Assembly: GCF_009883055.1 (NCBI RefSeq)
Contig: NZ_WWVR01000051.1
Coordinates: 1 to 12,907 of the forward strand
DNA length: 12,907 nt
From: Blautia sp. BIOML-A1
GTDB taxonomy: Bacteria > Bacillota > Clostridia > Lachnospirales > Lachnospiraceae
Reading direction: 5' to 3'
Shown here piece by piece: positions 7,561 to 12,907 of this stretch; position 1 is the stretch's first letter, and the number at the start of each line of letters is the position of its first letter. Under the pieces are notes generated by a model. That model was not told the origin of the DNA and did not search any database. It saw only the letters and a program-made list of their open reading frames with translations. The translations under genes were made by a program, and so were the position numbers.

Positions 7561-7800
7561 TTAATAAAGTTCTAATGAATCTTCTGTATCCACCCACATC
7601 TGTAAATTGCCATCAAGATATAATCTTGCATATTCCAAAGGCTCATCCACAGCCAATGAAGTAAGCGCACATTCTGATCCATATGTGGTTTTTAAATTTT
7701 TTTCAGCTTCCCAGCAATCAATGCGAAGCATATATCCAGCACTTGTGTAAACATCAATACTATCGTGGTTTATATTATATTCTGCATAAATTGTTCTCAT
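7561..7800 (-). CDS. small acidic protein of 79 aa, DUF6061-like
   Basis: The start ATG at 7800 has GGAG about 10 bases upstream. The product is soluble, acidic and rich in Tyr, Leu and Asp. It reads as a compact alpha/beta fold: a beta-hairpin (IDVYTSAGYMLRIDCWEAE), then a helical segment with SECALTSLAVDEPLEYARLYLDG. No catalytic motif or signal sequence is visible. The pattern of LRIDC with SECAL and DEPLEYA resembles the small DUF6061 proteins common in Clostridia; this name is from memory and is tentative. It stands alone, with the hairpin terminator 93 bp downstream. Function is unknown. Confidence 0.75.
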   Translation of the reverse strand: MRTIYAEYNINHDSIDVYTSAGYMLRIDCWEAEKNLKTTYGSECALTSLAVDEPLEYARLYLDGNLQMWVDTEDSLELY

Positions 7801-8125
7801 CGTATCTTATCTCCATTTTCTTTTGATAATCAGTTACAGAGTTAAATATCGAAAACATTTCAATCAGTTCACCATGTCGTTATTGTTATATGTTATATTG
7901 TGTTATGAAATTTTCTTTCCCTTAATTTTTCCCATATTAAGGTTCATGAAAAGCAATGGGAAAATGTAACACAAGGGAAAGAGTAAGGGAAAGTTCACTT
8001 GCTACAAACTTAGTATTTTCAAGGGTTTGCGAAGAATTTGATAATCAAATATAACAGTTATTAAATTTCCTAAAATATGTGAAATATCAACTAGAATTGT
8101 TCGAGCTTTTCAAATACTAACGTCC
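7801..8125. other. 325-bp intergenic AT-rich region with nested repeats
   Basis: No credible gene was found. The part nearest the 79-aa gene serves as its leader. A stretch near 7880-7906 repeats TGTTAT-like words. At 7915-7993 are two nested inverted repeats and a tandem direct repeat, listed separately. The remainder, up to the HxlR gene's stop, is AT-rich with no further structure recognised. Confidence 0.6.
7915..7993. repeat. nested inverted repeats plus tandem AAGGGAAAG copies
   Basis: CTTTCCCTT (7915-7923) pairs with AAGGGAAAG (7973-7981). Inside it, TTTTCCCAT (7927-7935) pairs with ATGGGAAAA (7956-7964). A third AAGGGAAAG lies at 7985-7993, giving a direct repeat with a 12-bp period. 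The arms are exact, so a structured DNA or RNA element, or a multi-site protein-binding region, is possible. Function is unknown. Confidence 0.5.
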
Positions 8126-8458
8126 TTAATTTTGTTCAATAATTGATTTATAGTAGTTACCAAAGTCAGCAAGTGAATTAACAATTGGAAGCATTTTTGT
8201 TCCAAGTTCCGTTAAGCCGTATTCAACTCTCGGTGGCTGCTCATGGTAATCGTGGCGATATGCCAACCCATCACTCATCATTTGTCTTAAACTATCTGTC
8301 AAAACCTTTTGTGAAATACCATCTATACTTCGTTGTAGCTCATTGAATCTCCATGGACGCTCTTTCAAGTTACGCAAAATCAGCAGTTTCCATTTTCCTC
8401 CGATAAGAGATACTGCTGTTGCAACTGGGCATTCCGGTAATTCTTCTTTTGCTCGCAT
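8126..8458 (-). CDS. HxlR-family winged-helix transcriptional regulator
   Basis: The product has 110 aa. It shows the hallmarks of the family: an N-terminal conserved Cys (Cys10 in PECPV), then IGGKWKLLILRNL, RFNELQRSIDGISQKVLTDSLRQM (the helix-turn-helix) and the wing RHDYHEQPPRVEYGLTELG. HxlR relatives often sense electrophiles, oxidants or aldehydes through this Cys and repress a divergent gene. ATG 8458 has GGAGGTG 6 bases upstream; the GTG at 8467 lies inside that site. It faces the cupin gene across 140 bp, with a dyad over its own promoter, so it probably regulates itself and perhaps the cupin gene. The inducer is unknown. Confidence 0.93.
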   Translation of the reverse strand: MRAKEELPECPVATAVSLIGGKWKLLILRNLKERPWRFNELQRSIDGISQKVLTDSLRQMMSDGLAYRHDYHEQPPRVEYGLTELGTKMLPIVNSLADFGNYYKSIIEQN

Positions 8459-8477
8459 AATTCTCACCTCCGAGTCT

Positions 8478-8512
8478 ATTGTAACACATTCATTTTTGAG
8501 TGTACAGTTACA
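8478..8512 (-). promoter_or_regulatory. promoter of the HxlR gene with overlapping dyad operator
   Basis: On the - strand a -35 TGTACA (8501-8506), a 17-bp spacer and a -10 TACAAT (8478-8483) are followed by the start codon about 20 bp on. TGTAAC (8480-8485) and GTTACA (8507-8512) form the ends of a dyad whose inner arms ACATTC and GAGTGT also nearly match. An operator covering the -35 to -10 region fits autorepression. Confidence 0.5.
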
Positions 8513-8525
8513 AAAAGGTGCGTAC

Positions 8526-8554
8526 TTGTTTTTGTATGTGTCTCACACTATACT
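8526..8554 (+). promoter_or_regulatory. promoter of the cupin gene
   Basis: A -35 TTGTTT (8526-8531), exact 17-bp spacing and a -10 TATACT (8549-8554) precede the cupin ATG by 44 bp. The promoter sits between the HxlR dyad and the gene. Confidence 0.55.
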
Positions 8555-8598
8555 AATACCAAGCAACCAGAAACTACAAATTAACTATGGAGGTTATT

Positions 8599-8952
8599 AT
8601 GGCAAATTACACAAAAACAACTATTGGAAAGGAAAACCGAATTGAGCTGCATGAAAAGTTGTCTTTAACAGGTGCAGAAATCAGTTTAAACGAACTACCT
8701 GCAGGAGCAAATGTCCCATTTGTTCATTCTCATAAAGAAAATGAAGAAATCTATGGAATTCTTTCAGGTAACGGCAAAGCCATAATTGATGGAGAAGAAA
8801 TTAGCCTTTCAACTGGAGACTGGCTAAAAATCGCACCTGCTGCAAAGCGTCAGTTTTTTGCATCCGATATTTCTGGAATTACTTATATCTGCATTCAGGT
8901 AAAAGAAAACTCTCTGGAACATTTTACAGCAGAGGATGCCGTAATCGGCTAA
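8599..8952 (+). CDS. single-domain cupin protein
   Basis: The product has 117 aa. ATG 8599 follows GGAGG by 5-6 bases; an ATG at 8587 lies upstream of the ribosome binding site and is not used. Cupin motif 1 is clear: PAGANVPFVHSHKENEEIYG with metal ligands His43, His45 and Glu49. Motif 2 (GDWLKIAPAAKRQFF, near 73-87) lacks the usual histidine, with Lys/Arg in its place, so metal binding may be three-coordinate or altered. The beta-rich remainder fits one jelly-roll domain. It is divergent from the HxlR gene, so it may be a stress- or small-molecule-responsive enzyme or binding protein. The substrate cannot be told. A strong terminator follows immediately. Confidence 0.9.
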   Translation: MANYTKTTIGKENRIELHEKLSLTGAEISLNELPAGANVPFVHSHKENEEIYGILSGNGKAIIDGEEISLSTGDWLKIAPAAKRQFFASDISGITYICIQVKENSLEHFTAEDAVIG

Positions 8953-8972
8953 TTAAAAGTATTTATTTACAA

Positions 8973-9017
8973 AAATGCACAGTTCACGATAAGCTAAGAA
9001 CTGTGCATTTCTTTTTT
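8973..9017 (+). terminator. rho-independent terminator of the cupin gene
   Basis: A 13-bp perfect stem (8973-8985 with 8998-9010) and a 12-nt loop are followed by C and six T. It lies 21 bp past the cupin stop. The A-run on the left arm could also serve the - strand. Confidence 0.85.
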
Positions 9018-9058
9018 GTTCAATATTACGTTTTCTCAATTTTTCAAACAAGAAGTTA

Positions 9059-9205
9059 TCAGTGATTATCTTTTAGAAAACAGCCAACTACAGCGACGCC
9101 AAATCCAAGAACACCTAGGACATATCTCCAAAAATTATTTGTTGTCACAGCAATTCCTAAAGGTATTATTGCAATCCCCAATAACTCAATCTTAATTCCT
9201 TTCAT
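9059..9205 (-). CDS. 48-aa small membrane protein
   Basis: On the - strand, ATG 9205 to TGA 9059 encodes a short hydrophobic protein that begins MKGIKIELLGIAIIPLGIAV and ends GCFLKDNH. It has two predicted membrane helices (about 6-21 and 28-44) separated by the polar turn TTNNFW, and charged ends. GAAGG lies about 9 bases upstream. It is too short for most gene finders, but its composition and helical-hairpin form are typical of conserved small Firmicute membrane proteins. Function is unknown. The group II intron 3' end lies about 20 bp upstream, which may have displaced its promoter. Confidence 0.65.
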   Translation of the reverse strand: MKGIKIELLGIAIIPLGIAVTTNNFWRYVLGVLGFGVAVVGCFLKDNH

Positions 9206-9224
9206 CGCAAATACCTTCGTTACA

Positions 9225-9301
9225 GTCGAGTAGACTAAGACCTCTCAATCTTAGCCCCTCACAGATCCGTACGTGCGGCTTTCCCGCATACGGCTCCTCA
9301 T
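9225..9301 (-). mobile_element. group II intron remnant: domains V and VI only
   Basis: Read on the - strand, 9296-9264 is the catalytic domain V hairpin, starting GAGCCGTATGCGGGAAAG and ending in GTACGGATC, with the AGC triad and a GAAA-type loop. After TGTGAGGGG comes a domain VI-like hairpin, CTAAGA-TTGAGAGG-TCTTAG (9254-9235). An intron-like 3' end CTCGAC falls near 9225. Domain V is highly conserved and recognisable by eye. No reverse transcriptase ORF and no domains I-IV are present; what lies upstream of domain V is unrelated coding-like sequence. It is therefore a deletion remnant that cannot splice alone. The exact 3' boundary is inferred. Confidence 0.8.
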
Positions 9302-9508
9302 AGTAACATTCACTTCAATATAAACAATAGTACGTTTCGTAGTATCATAATATAATTCTAAGGTGTATATAGGATTGATGTTTTTATCTATATTCTCTAC
9401 TTTTTCCCAGTTCTCGATATCTAAAATAGCATTGACCTTATCTTTGGACGGTACTTTCGCAGAAAAATTTATTTTCCTACTAAGCACACGTGGTGACTTT
9501 GAAGAATG
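9302..9508 (-). pseudogene. unidentified gene fragment fused to the intron remnant
   Basis: The frame opens after TGA 9509-9511 and runs on the - strand through VLSRKINFSAKVPSKDKV and DIENWEKVENIDKNINP to VYIEVNV, where the intron remnant begins; it then continues through domain V as MRSRMRESRTYGS and stops at 9251. The first part has the composition of a real protein (a Lys/Asp/Asn-rich beta segment, as in secreted Firmicute proteins). It has no ribosome binding site and no recognised family. It is probably a gene piece joined to the intron end by deletion. Confidence 0.4.
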
Positions 9509-9529
9509 TCAGACGATTTTTTATGAAAT

Positions 9530-9561
9530 CAAAAAAGAAACACTGACCGTTATAGTCAGTG
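9530..9561 (-). terminator. hairpin terminator, leftward
   Basis: On the - strand CACTGAC-TATAACG-GTCAGTG (9561-9541) is followed by TTTCTTTTTTG. It is a good rho-independent terminator, but no intact - strand gene lies directly to its right. It probably belonged to a lost gene or insertion sequence. Confidence 0.6.
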
Positions 9562-9566
9562 CTTAG

Positions 9567-9688
9567 TGCTAGTTATTCTGCAAAGCTTTCTTAAAGATTC
9601 CACAGAACTTTTTACTTTTCATTTATATTTTGTGCAAAATCCCTATGACATTGAACTCCAATACTTGATAAAATAAATATGACATAAA
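9567..9688. other. non-coding stretch between the terminator and the DUF2798 gene, possible element scar
   Basis: No gene is supported. On the - strand a short open frame reads VIFILSSIGVQCHRDFAQN, and another reads VLEFNVIGILHKI. Both are unaccompanied by a ribosome binding site and look like tails left by repeated or insertion sequences. On the + strand, a TTGAAC about 35 bp before the DUF2798 ATG could be a weak -35 box, without a good -10. Confidence 0.3.
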
Positions 9689-10117
9689 ATGTCGCTTATC
9701 CAACTTCAGGCTGCTACCTTCAAACACGCACTGCATTCTTTCCCATTGGAATGGTTCATCGGGCTTCTCTGTGCATTCTTCATTGCCAGCAAAACGTCCA
9801 AATACTTCGCATTCCGCGTGGCAAAATCAACTGACCGACCAATCTTCATCATCCTCTGCATCCAGACCTTCACAGTCTGTACAATGGTGCCGCTTATGAG
9901 CCTGCTTGGAACCATCGAATCATCAGGAATCACTTCAAACCTGATTTTTATCTGGCTCCAGACCATTTGTCTAAATTTCATTATGGCTTACCCACTGCAG
10001 ATCTTAGTTGTTGGTCCGTTCTGCCGCTTCATATTCCGTCATCTGTTCGCCTCCACCAACCAAGGAAATGAATCTAAAGTCGAATACGAAATGGAACAGC
10101 AGGGATTTGCAGAATAA
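9689..10117 (+). pseudogene. DUF2798-type membrane protein, 5' truncated
   Basis: The product reads MSLIQLQAATFKHALHSFP and has about three hydrophobic segments (20-35, 52-75 and 84-108) and a polar tail. The segment IFIWLQTICLNF with AYPLQILVVGPFCRFIF matches the second DUF2798 unit. The part before it (HSFPLEWFIGLLCAFFIAS) matches the end of a first unit, whose opening helix is missing. Two-unit relatives that I recall carry roughly 30 more residues at the N-terminus. In-frame TGA at 9680-9682 blocks extension and no ribosome binding site precedes the ATG. I judge it a truncated remnant, though a shortened functional protein is possible. GC content seems higher than in its surroundings. Confidence 0.6.
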
Positions 10118-10145
10118 TCTATTGATAATACCGTATACTATAGTG

Positions 10146-10178
10146 CCTCCTGTGAGTTATCTATTTGCACACAGGAGG
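10146..10178 (+). terminator. hairpin after the DUF2798 gene
   Basis: A 9-bp perfect stem, CCTCCTGTG with CACAGGAGG (10146-10154 and 10170-10178), has a 15-nt loop and is followed by a T-rich but interrupted tail. It probably acts as a terminator 28 bp past the stop. From here to 10323 I see no gene or further signal. Confidence 0.5.
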
Positions 10179-10323
10179 TCTTATCATTTATTTTTCCATA
10201 TTTCTATTTTCAAATGTAACTATCTTTTTCACACATCAGTCTTTCATAGATTATTTCCATACGCTCTATCTCACATTTCATATTAAATTTTTGAATTCTA
10301 CAAACTGGAATTTGGAGTGTGCT

Positions 10324-10848
10324 TTATAAATTTTTTCCGATTCCCTCAAGTTCGTTCATGGAATTCTTATTTTTTTCAAGTTCATCTCTGGCTGTTGCAT
10401 AATATGATTTATTGAAAAGCATGTCCCATGAAAGATATTTTGCCATACAGTCAAACTGCTTATCAATCAGCTCATACTGGATACTGTCTACGGGAGAACC
10501 ACCTACAACAATCGTGCCCACTTTTTTATTTTTTAACTGCAATCCACGGCAGTAGCACTTATCAATGACTAATTTCAATTGTGCTGACATTCCCCACCAA
10601 TAAACTGGCGTAGCAAAAAGAATCATATCTGCGGCAGCAATTTTATCAATTGTAGGATTTGTATCATCCTTATCGACGCATCCCTTAGAGCATTGACAGA
10701 CACCACATCCCCTGCATGGTGCAATGTTGAGTTTGTCGGGTTCAATGATTTCAATTTCATTCTTTTCTGACGCTCCTTTTATAAATGCATTGATTGCTGT
10801 CAGCGTGTTTCCTTTTCTGGCACTTCCATTAATGATTACAATTTTCAT
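10324..10848 (-). CDS. flavodoxin-fold NAD(P)H-dependent reductase with Fe-S type Cys cluster
   Basis: The product has 174 aa. The N-terminus MKIVIINGSARKGNT is the FMN-phosphate binding loop of the NADPH-dependent FMN reductase/iron-sulfur flavoprotein group. Cysteines at 45, 48, 51, 53 and 57 (CRGCGVCQCSKGC) include the CX2CX2CX5C spacing of iron-sulfur flavoproteins, so a 4Fe-4S cluster beside FMN is likely. ATPVYWWGMSAQLK is the second flavin-binding loop. It is cytoplasmic and probably transfers electrons to small oxidised compounds; the substrate is unknown. ATG 10848 has GGAGG 8 bases upstream. A longer frame from 10899 overlaps the TGA of the hydrolase remnant but lacks equal support. 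It lies directly downstream of that remnant, so it may have been the second gene of an operon. Confidence 0.9.
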   Translation of the reverse strand: MKIVIINGSARKGNTLTAINAFIKGASEKNEIEIIEPDKLNIAPCRGCGVCQCSKGCVDKDDTNPTIDKIAAADMILFATPVYWWGMSAQLKLVIDKCYCRGLQLKNKKVGTIVVGGSPVDSIQYELIDKQFDCMAKYLSWDMLFNKSYYATARDELEKNKNSMNELEGIGKNL

Positions 10849-10895
10849 GCGTGTATCCTCCAACTTTTTCAATTCAAATAACTTTAGGTTGCCTG

Positions 10896-11012
10896 TCATA
10901 AAATATTCGAGAAGAACTCTTCTAGTAAACTATTGATCATCTCCGGTTTATCTGTATTAGAATTATTAGCGGCCCCTTCAATCCACTTTAAAGGAATTTT
11001 CGTTTTTCTCAG
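10896..11012 (-). pseudogene. 3' remnant of an alpha/beta-hydrolase-like gene
   Basis: On the - strand the last 38 codons read TKIPLKWIEGAANNSNTDKP, then EMINSLLEEFFSNIL and TGA. Alpha/beta hydrolases commonly end with a turn of the type IEGAGHNxNxDxP followed by a final helix (VNxLIEEF); this fits closely. The catalytic His of that turn is replaced by Asn here. An in-frame TAA (11013-11015) closes the frame upstream and no start exists. It is probably a decayed gene truncated by deletion, upstream of the flavoprotein gene. The family call rests on a short match. Confidence 0.5.
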
Positions 11013-11073
11013 TTACACAAACTGAAAAACTTTAACTATTTTCATATTAGTTTTTTATATCAAATACAGTCTG

Positions 11074-11679
11074 CTACATCTCATCCGGCTTTTGACCATC
11101 GTGGGCTTTCCATTGACACTCCGTCAATTTCATATCTGTAAATACCGCTTTAAACGATGAATCTTCCGGACTGCATGCATAAATTCCAAATTTGATTTTT
11201 CCTGCACCAGCCCACATATGACAAATCCTCATTTGCTTAAACCGTATTCCATCCTCAGAACATTCAATGCAATAATCATCTTCACGTCTACTGAGACGAT
11301 ACCACATAGATTTAATCTCTGCATCAATTTCCGTAGTTGCCCAATCTGAATATCCATTGTTTGTCACAACACTTCCCAGGTGCTGAAAATAGTCATTCTC
11401 ATATTCTATAGAACCTTTCAACCAATTCTCACTGTCAAGATACATAACCACACCGCACTGATCAAAGCGATGATGGCTTTCCTTAAAATCAGTTTTCACT
11501 ATAAATGAAAAAAACTTTTCCTCTGTTTCTATCTGCAGAACCGGAGCATTATCATTGCGGAAATGATAGTAAGTTCTTTGCCACAAATCAGTTCCAGGCT
11601 GTGTAATAATCTCAATTTTGTCATCTGTCAGCGTGTAATCATCAGGTTCTCTCGTCCACTTAAAGTCTTTTATATTCAT
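11074..11679 (-). CDS. DUF1349 (YesU-like) concanavalin-fold protein
   Basis: The product has 201 aa. The sequence has the DUF1349 pattern: an FSFIVKTDF strand, HRFDQCGVVMYLDSENWLKGSIEYEND, GYSDWATTEI, WYRLSRREDDYCIECSEDG and KFGIYACSPEDSSFKAVFTDMKL. This family folds as a jelly-roll lectin-like beta sandwich and includes Bacillus YesU and yeast REE1. It is often near sugar metabolism genes; no enzyme residue set is established. There is no signal peptide, so it is cytoplasmic. ATG 11679 has GGAGGG 8 bases upstream; an upstream start is less supported. It follows the RhuM-Fic gene by 117 bp on the same strand and may share its transcript. A functional link is not shown. Confidence 0.87.
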   Translation of the reverse strand: MNIKDFKWTREPDDYTLTDDKIEIITQPGTDLWQRTYYHFRNDNAPVLQIETEEKFFSFIVKTDFKESHHRFDQCGVVMYLDSENWLKGSIEYENDYFQHLGSVVTNNGYSDWATTEIDAEIKSMWYRLSRREDDYCIECSEDGIRFKQMRICHMWAGAGKIKFGIYACSPEDSSFKAVFTDMKLTECQWKAHDGQKPDEM

Positions 11680-11717
11680 CTCATTATCCCTCCAAATTAC
11701 GATTGTTATAATCTTTT

Positions 11718-11801
11718 TCAACTCCACCTTCTTGCCCTTCGGACAAGAAGTATCCCTCGCTCAAAGAGTTCGGTCAATTCCGATTCGAAATCAAATTTAC
11801 A
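11718..11801 (-). repeat. intergenic hairpin sequence between the RhuM-Fic and DUF1349 genes
   Basis: CTTCTTG (11728-11734) and CAAGAAG (11744-11750) form a stem. On the - strand it extends to 10 bp with one G-U pair and a GAA loop; on the + strand the loop holds a C(TTCG)G tetraloop. The surrounding bases are open on the - strand from 11801 to TGA 11718-11720, reading FDFESELTELFERGILLVRR and onward, a protein-like tail without a start. It looks like a short repeated or relic sequence, but copy number cannot be seen here. Confidence 0.35.
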
Positions 11802-12732
11802 TTATTAGCAAATTCATCACCAAATTAACCATAATATCTTTCTCCTTTGGATCTGACTCTGCAATCATTAATGTTATTGCTACTAATGCACCATCACTTA
11901 CCCTTTTTTGATCAGCTTTGTAAAGTATATTATTTCGAGCCAAAAATTCCAAAAATAACGATGCAGCAATTCTCTTGCATCCATCAGCATAAGGATGATC
12001 TTTTATCATAAAATACAAAAGATTGGCTGCTTTCTCTTCTAAGGAAGGATAAACATCTCCTCCAAAAACATTTTGATAAACTGCTGCAAGAATACCTTCA
12101 ACTTTTCCCTTTTCTTTCTCAATCCCAAAGACATCCGAGTGAAATGAATCTTCCATTGCATTCACCATATTTCGGCAATCTTCATATGTAATTCTATAGA
12201 TAGCTTTGCTTCCAGTAGGCTTTTTAAGTGATTGATGATCATACTGATCTAACAGCATCAAAGCATTTGTATATAAGCTAACAGCTTTCAACACCTCTGC
12301 TTCATCTACTTCCAAAGTGCATGCAAGCATTTTTGTTTGGATATTTATTGTTCGTTGTAAAGCTTCTAATCTTTTTTCATTGATTGCATACCCCTGTATG
12401 ATATACTGTTTTAGAACACTATTAGCCCATTTTCTAAATTCTACTCCTCGATTAGATTTCACTCTATAGCCTACAGAAATAATCATATCTAAATTATAAT
12501 GTTCAACTTGATACACTTTTCCATCTGAAGCAGTTGTCGCAAAATTTGCGACAACTGAATTATCCAACTCTTCTTTTAATGCATTATTAATATGTTTCCC
12601 AATTGTCTTTACATCTCTTCCAAACAATTCGGCTAACTGTTTTCTATTAAGCCATACAGTATTATTTTTTATAGGCACAGTTAACTTTATTTCTTTATCG
12701 GCAGTTTCAAACAAAATTAATTCATTCTCCAT
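11797..12732 (-). CDS. RhuM-Fic/Doc fusion protein
   Basis: The product has 311 aa. Residues about 20-125 carry the RhuM virulence-protein pattern: VWLNRKQLAELFGRDVKTIG (a helix-turn-helix-like region), KVYQVEHYNLDMIISVGYRV, and SNRGVEFRKWANSVLKQYI. Residues about 170-300 form a Fic/Doc domain with motif HPYADGCKR (246-254): His246 is the catalytic base, Asp250 the metal ligand and Arg254 phosphate-binding, but the usual Asn of GNKR/GNGR is Cys252. The Lys at 253 places it nearer Doc-type kinases than AMP-transferases. Fic enzymes modify target proteins with nucleotides or phosphate. ATG 12732 has AAGGGA about 8 bases upstream. No antitoxin-like gene is visible; the RhuM part may bind DNA. 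The target is unknown. Confidence 0.92.
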   Translation of the reverse strand: MENELILFETADKEIKLTVPIKNNTVWLNRKQLAELFGRDVKTIGKHINNALKEELDNSVVANFATTASDGKVYQVEHYNLDMIISVGYRVKSNRGVEFRKWANSVLKQYIIQGYAINEKRLEALQRTINIQTKMLACTLEVDEAEVLKAVSLYTNALMLLDQYDHQSLKKPTGSKAIYRITYEDCRNMVNAMEDSFHSDVFGIEKEKGKVEGILAAVYQNVFGGDVYPSLEEKAANLLYFMIKDHPYADGCKRIAASLFLEFLARNNILYKADQKRVSDGALVAITLMIAESDPKEKDIMVNLVMNLLIM

Positions 12733-12861
12733 GTTTGCTTTCCCTTCTGAAAATACAAAAAATGCCAACAGTTAAAACGAATTCAATAATAAATTTTCCG
12801 TTTTTTTAATTTTCTATAATTTAGCCCTACAAATTCTTTAGGTTACAATCGCTGATGGTGT

Positions 12862-12907
12862 AAACGAAAAAGCAGTTTTGACATTGCAGAGAACTGCCCC
12901 TTCGTTT
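12862..12907. terminator. hairpin at the right edge
   Basis: AAACGAA (12862-12868) pairs with TTCGTTT (12901-12907), and inside it GCAGTT (12872-12877) pairs with AACTGC (12892-12897), with a 3-by-3 internal loop and a 14-nt apical loop. It probably ends an upstream gene beyond the window, or insulates the RhuM-Fic promoter. The following bases are not seen. Between here and 12732 only AT-rich leader is present; no clear promoter can be named. Confidence 0.45.

Noticed and set aside
7879..7906. CRISPR or iteron array from TGTTAT-like repeats
   Set aside because: The repeats are only six bases, irregularly spaced and AT-rich; no spacer pattern exists.
7875..7970. A 31-codon + strand ORF of hydrophobic residues
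   Set aside because: It has no ribosome binding site, lies in AT-rich repeats and shows no recognisable pattern.
9363..9566. 67-codon + strand ORF ending ECQTIFYEIKKETLTVIVSA
   Set aside because: It is antisense to the gene fragment and intron-linked frame and has no ribosome binding site. The tail is protein-like and could be a remnant, but support is too thin to list as a gene.
9706..9981. 91-codon - strand ORF antisense to the DUF2798 gene
   Set aside because: The + strand frame has clear membrane-protein homology; this one is a shadow with no start signal.
10008..10286. 92-codon + strand ORF running past the DUF2798 stop
   Set aside because: It crosses the terminator hairpin, has low-complexity residues and lacks a ribosome binding site.
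10849..10899. Longer flavoprotein start (ATG 10899) translationally coupled to the hydrolase remnant
   Set aside because: The ATG at 10848 has a strong GGAGG at correct spacing and begins the flavodoxin fold exactly.
11750..11795. tRNA-like T-arm resemblance (GATTCGAAATC)
   Set aside because: No cloverleaf, anticodon arm or acceptor stem can be formed around it.

Overview
The window looks like accessory DNA of a low-GC gut-type Firmicute, most plausibly a Clostridia/Lachnospiraceae member. This is an inference from AT-rich DNA, strong AGGAGG-type ribosome binding sites, and the gene families present (MobA/MobL relaxase with a DUF6040-like partner, FtsX-type ABC exporter with its own two-component system, RhuM-Fic fusion, HxlR-cupin pair). 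No rRNA or tRNA gene and no CRISPR array was seen.

Left (1-2420, + strand): the 3' part of a MobA/MobL conjugative relaxase enters from the left edge. Its Arg/Glu-rich C-terminal region is dual-coding. In the +1 frame the same DNA carries a 119-aa coiled-coil protein and then the start of a 321-aa coiled-coil/membrane protein resembling DUF6040. Both overlapping genes have their own ribosome binding site. This is the mobilization end of an integrated mobile element.

Centre-left (2435-7468, - strand): a complete response regulator, histidine kinase, ABC ATPase and FtsX-like permease locus. The regulator and kinase genes overlap by 4 bp, and the ATPase and permease genes are 14 bp apart. The same motifs (AAATGTCCGAG and TGTTACA) occur upstream of both transcription units, which suggests that the regulator controls its own operon and the exporter. 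The architecture matches peptide-sensing and detoxification (antimicrobial peptide) modules. Strong hairpins flank the locus.

Centre (7469-8952): a small acidic protein (- strand), a 325-bp AT-rich gap with nested inverted and direct repeats, then a divergent pair of an HxlR-type repressor (-) and a single-domain cupin (+), with recognisable promoters and a dyad between them.

Centre-right (8953-11073): a patchwork of small or decayed pieces. It holds a 48-aa two-helix membrane protein, the catalytic 3' end (domains V and VI) of a group II intron without its remainder, an unidentified gene fragment, a 5'-truncated DUF2798-type membrane protein, an intact iron-sulfur flavoprotein-like reductase, and the last 38 codons of an alpha/beta-hydrolase-like gene.

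Right (11074-12907, - strand): a RhuM-Fic/Doc fusion protein followed by a DUF1349 (YesU-like) lectin-fold protein, with a hairpin between them and another at the right edge. The window as a whole reads as a mobile-element cargo region beside a scar zone of earlier insertions and deletions.
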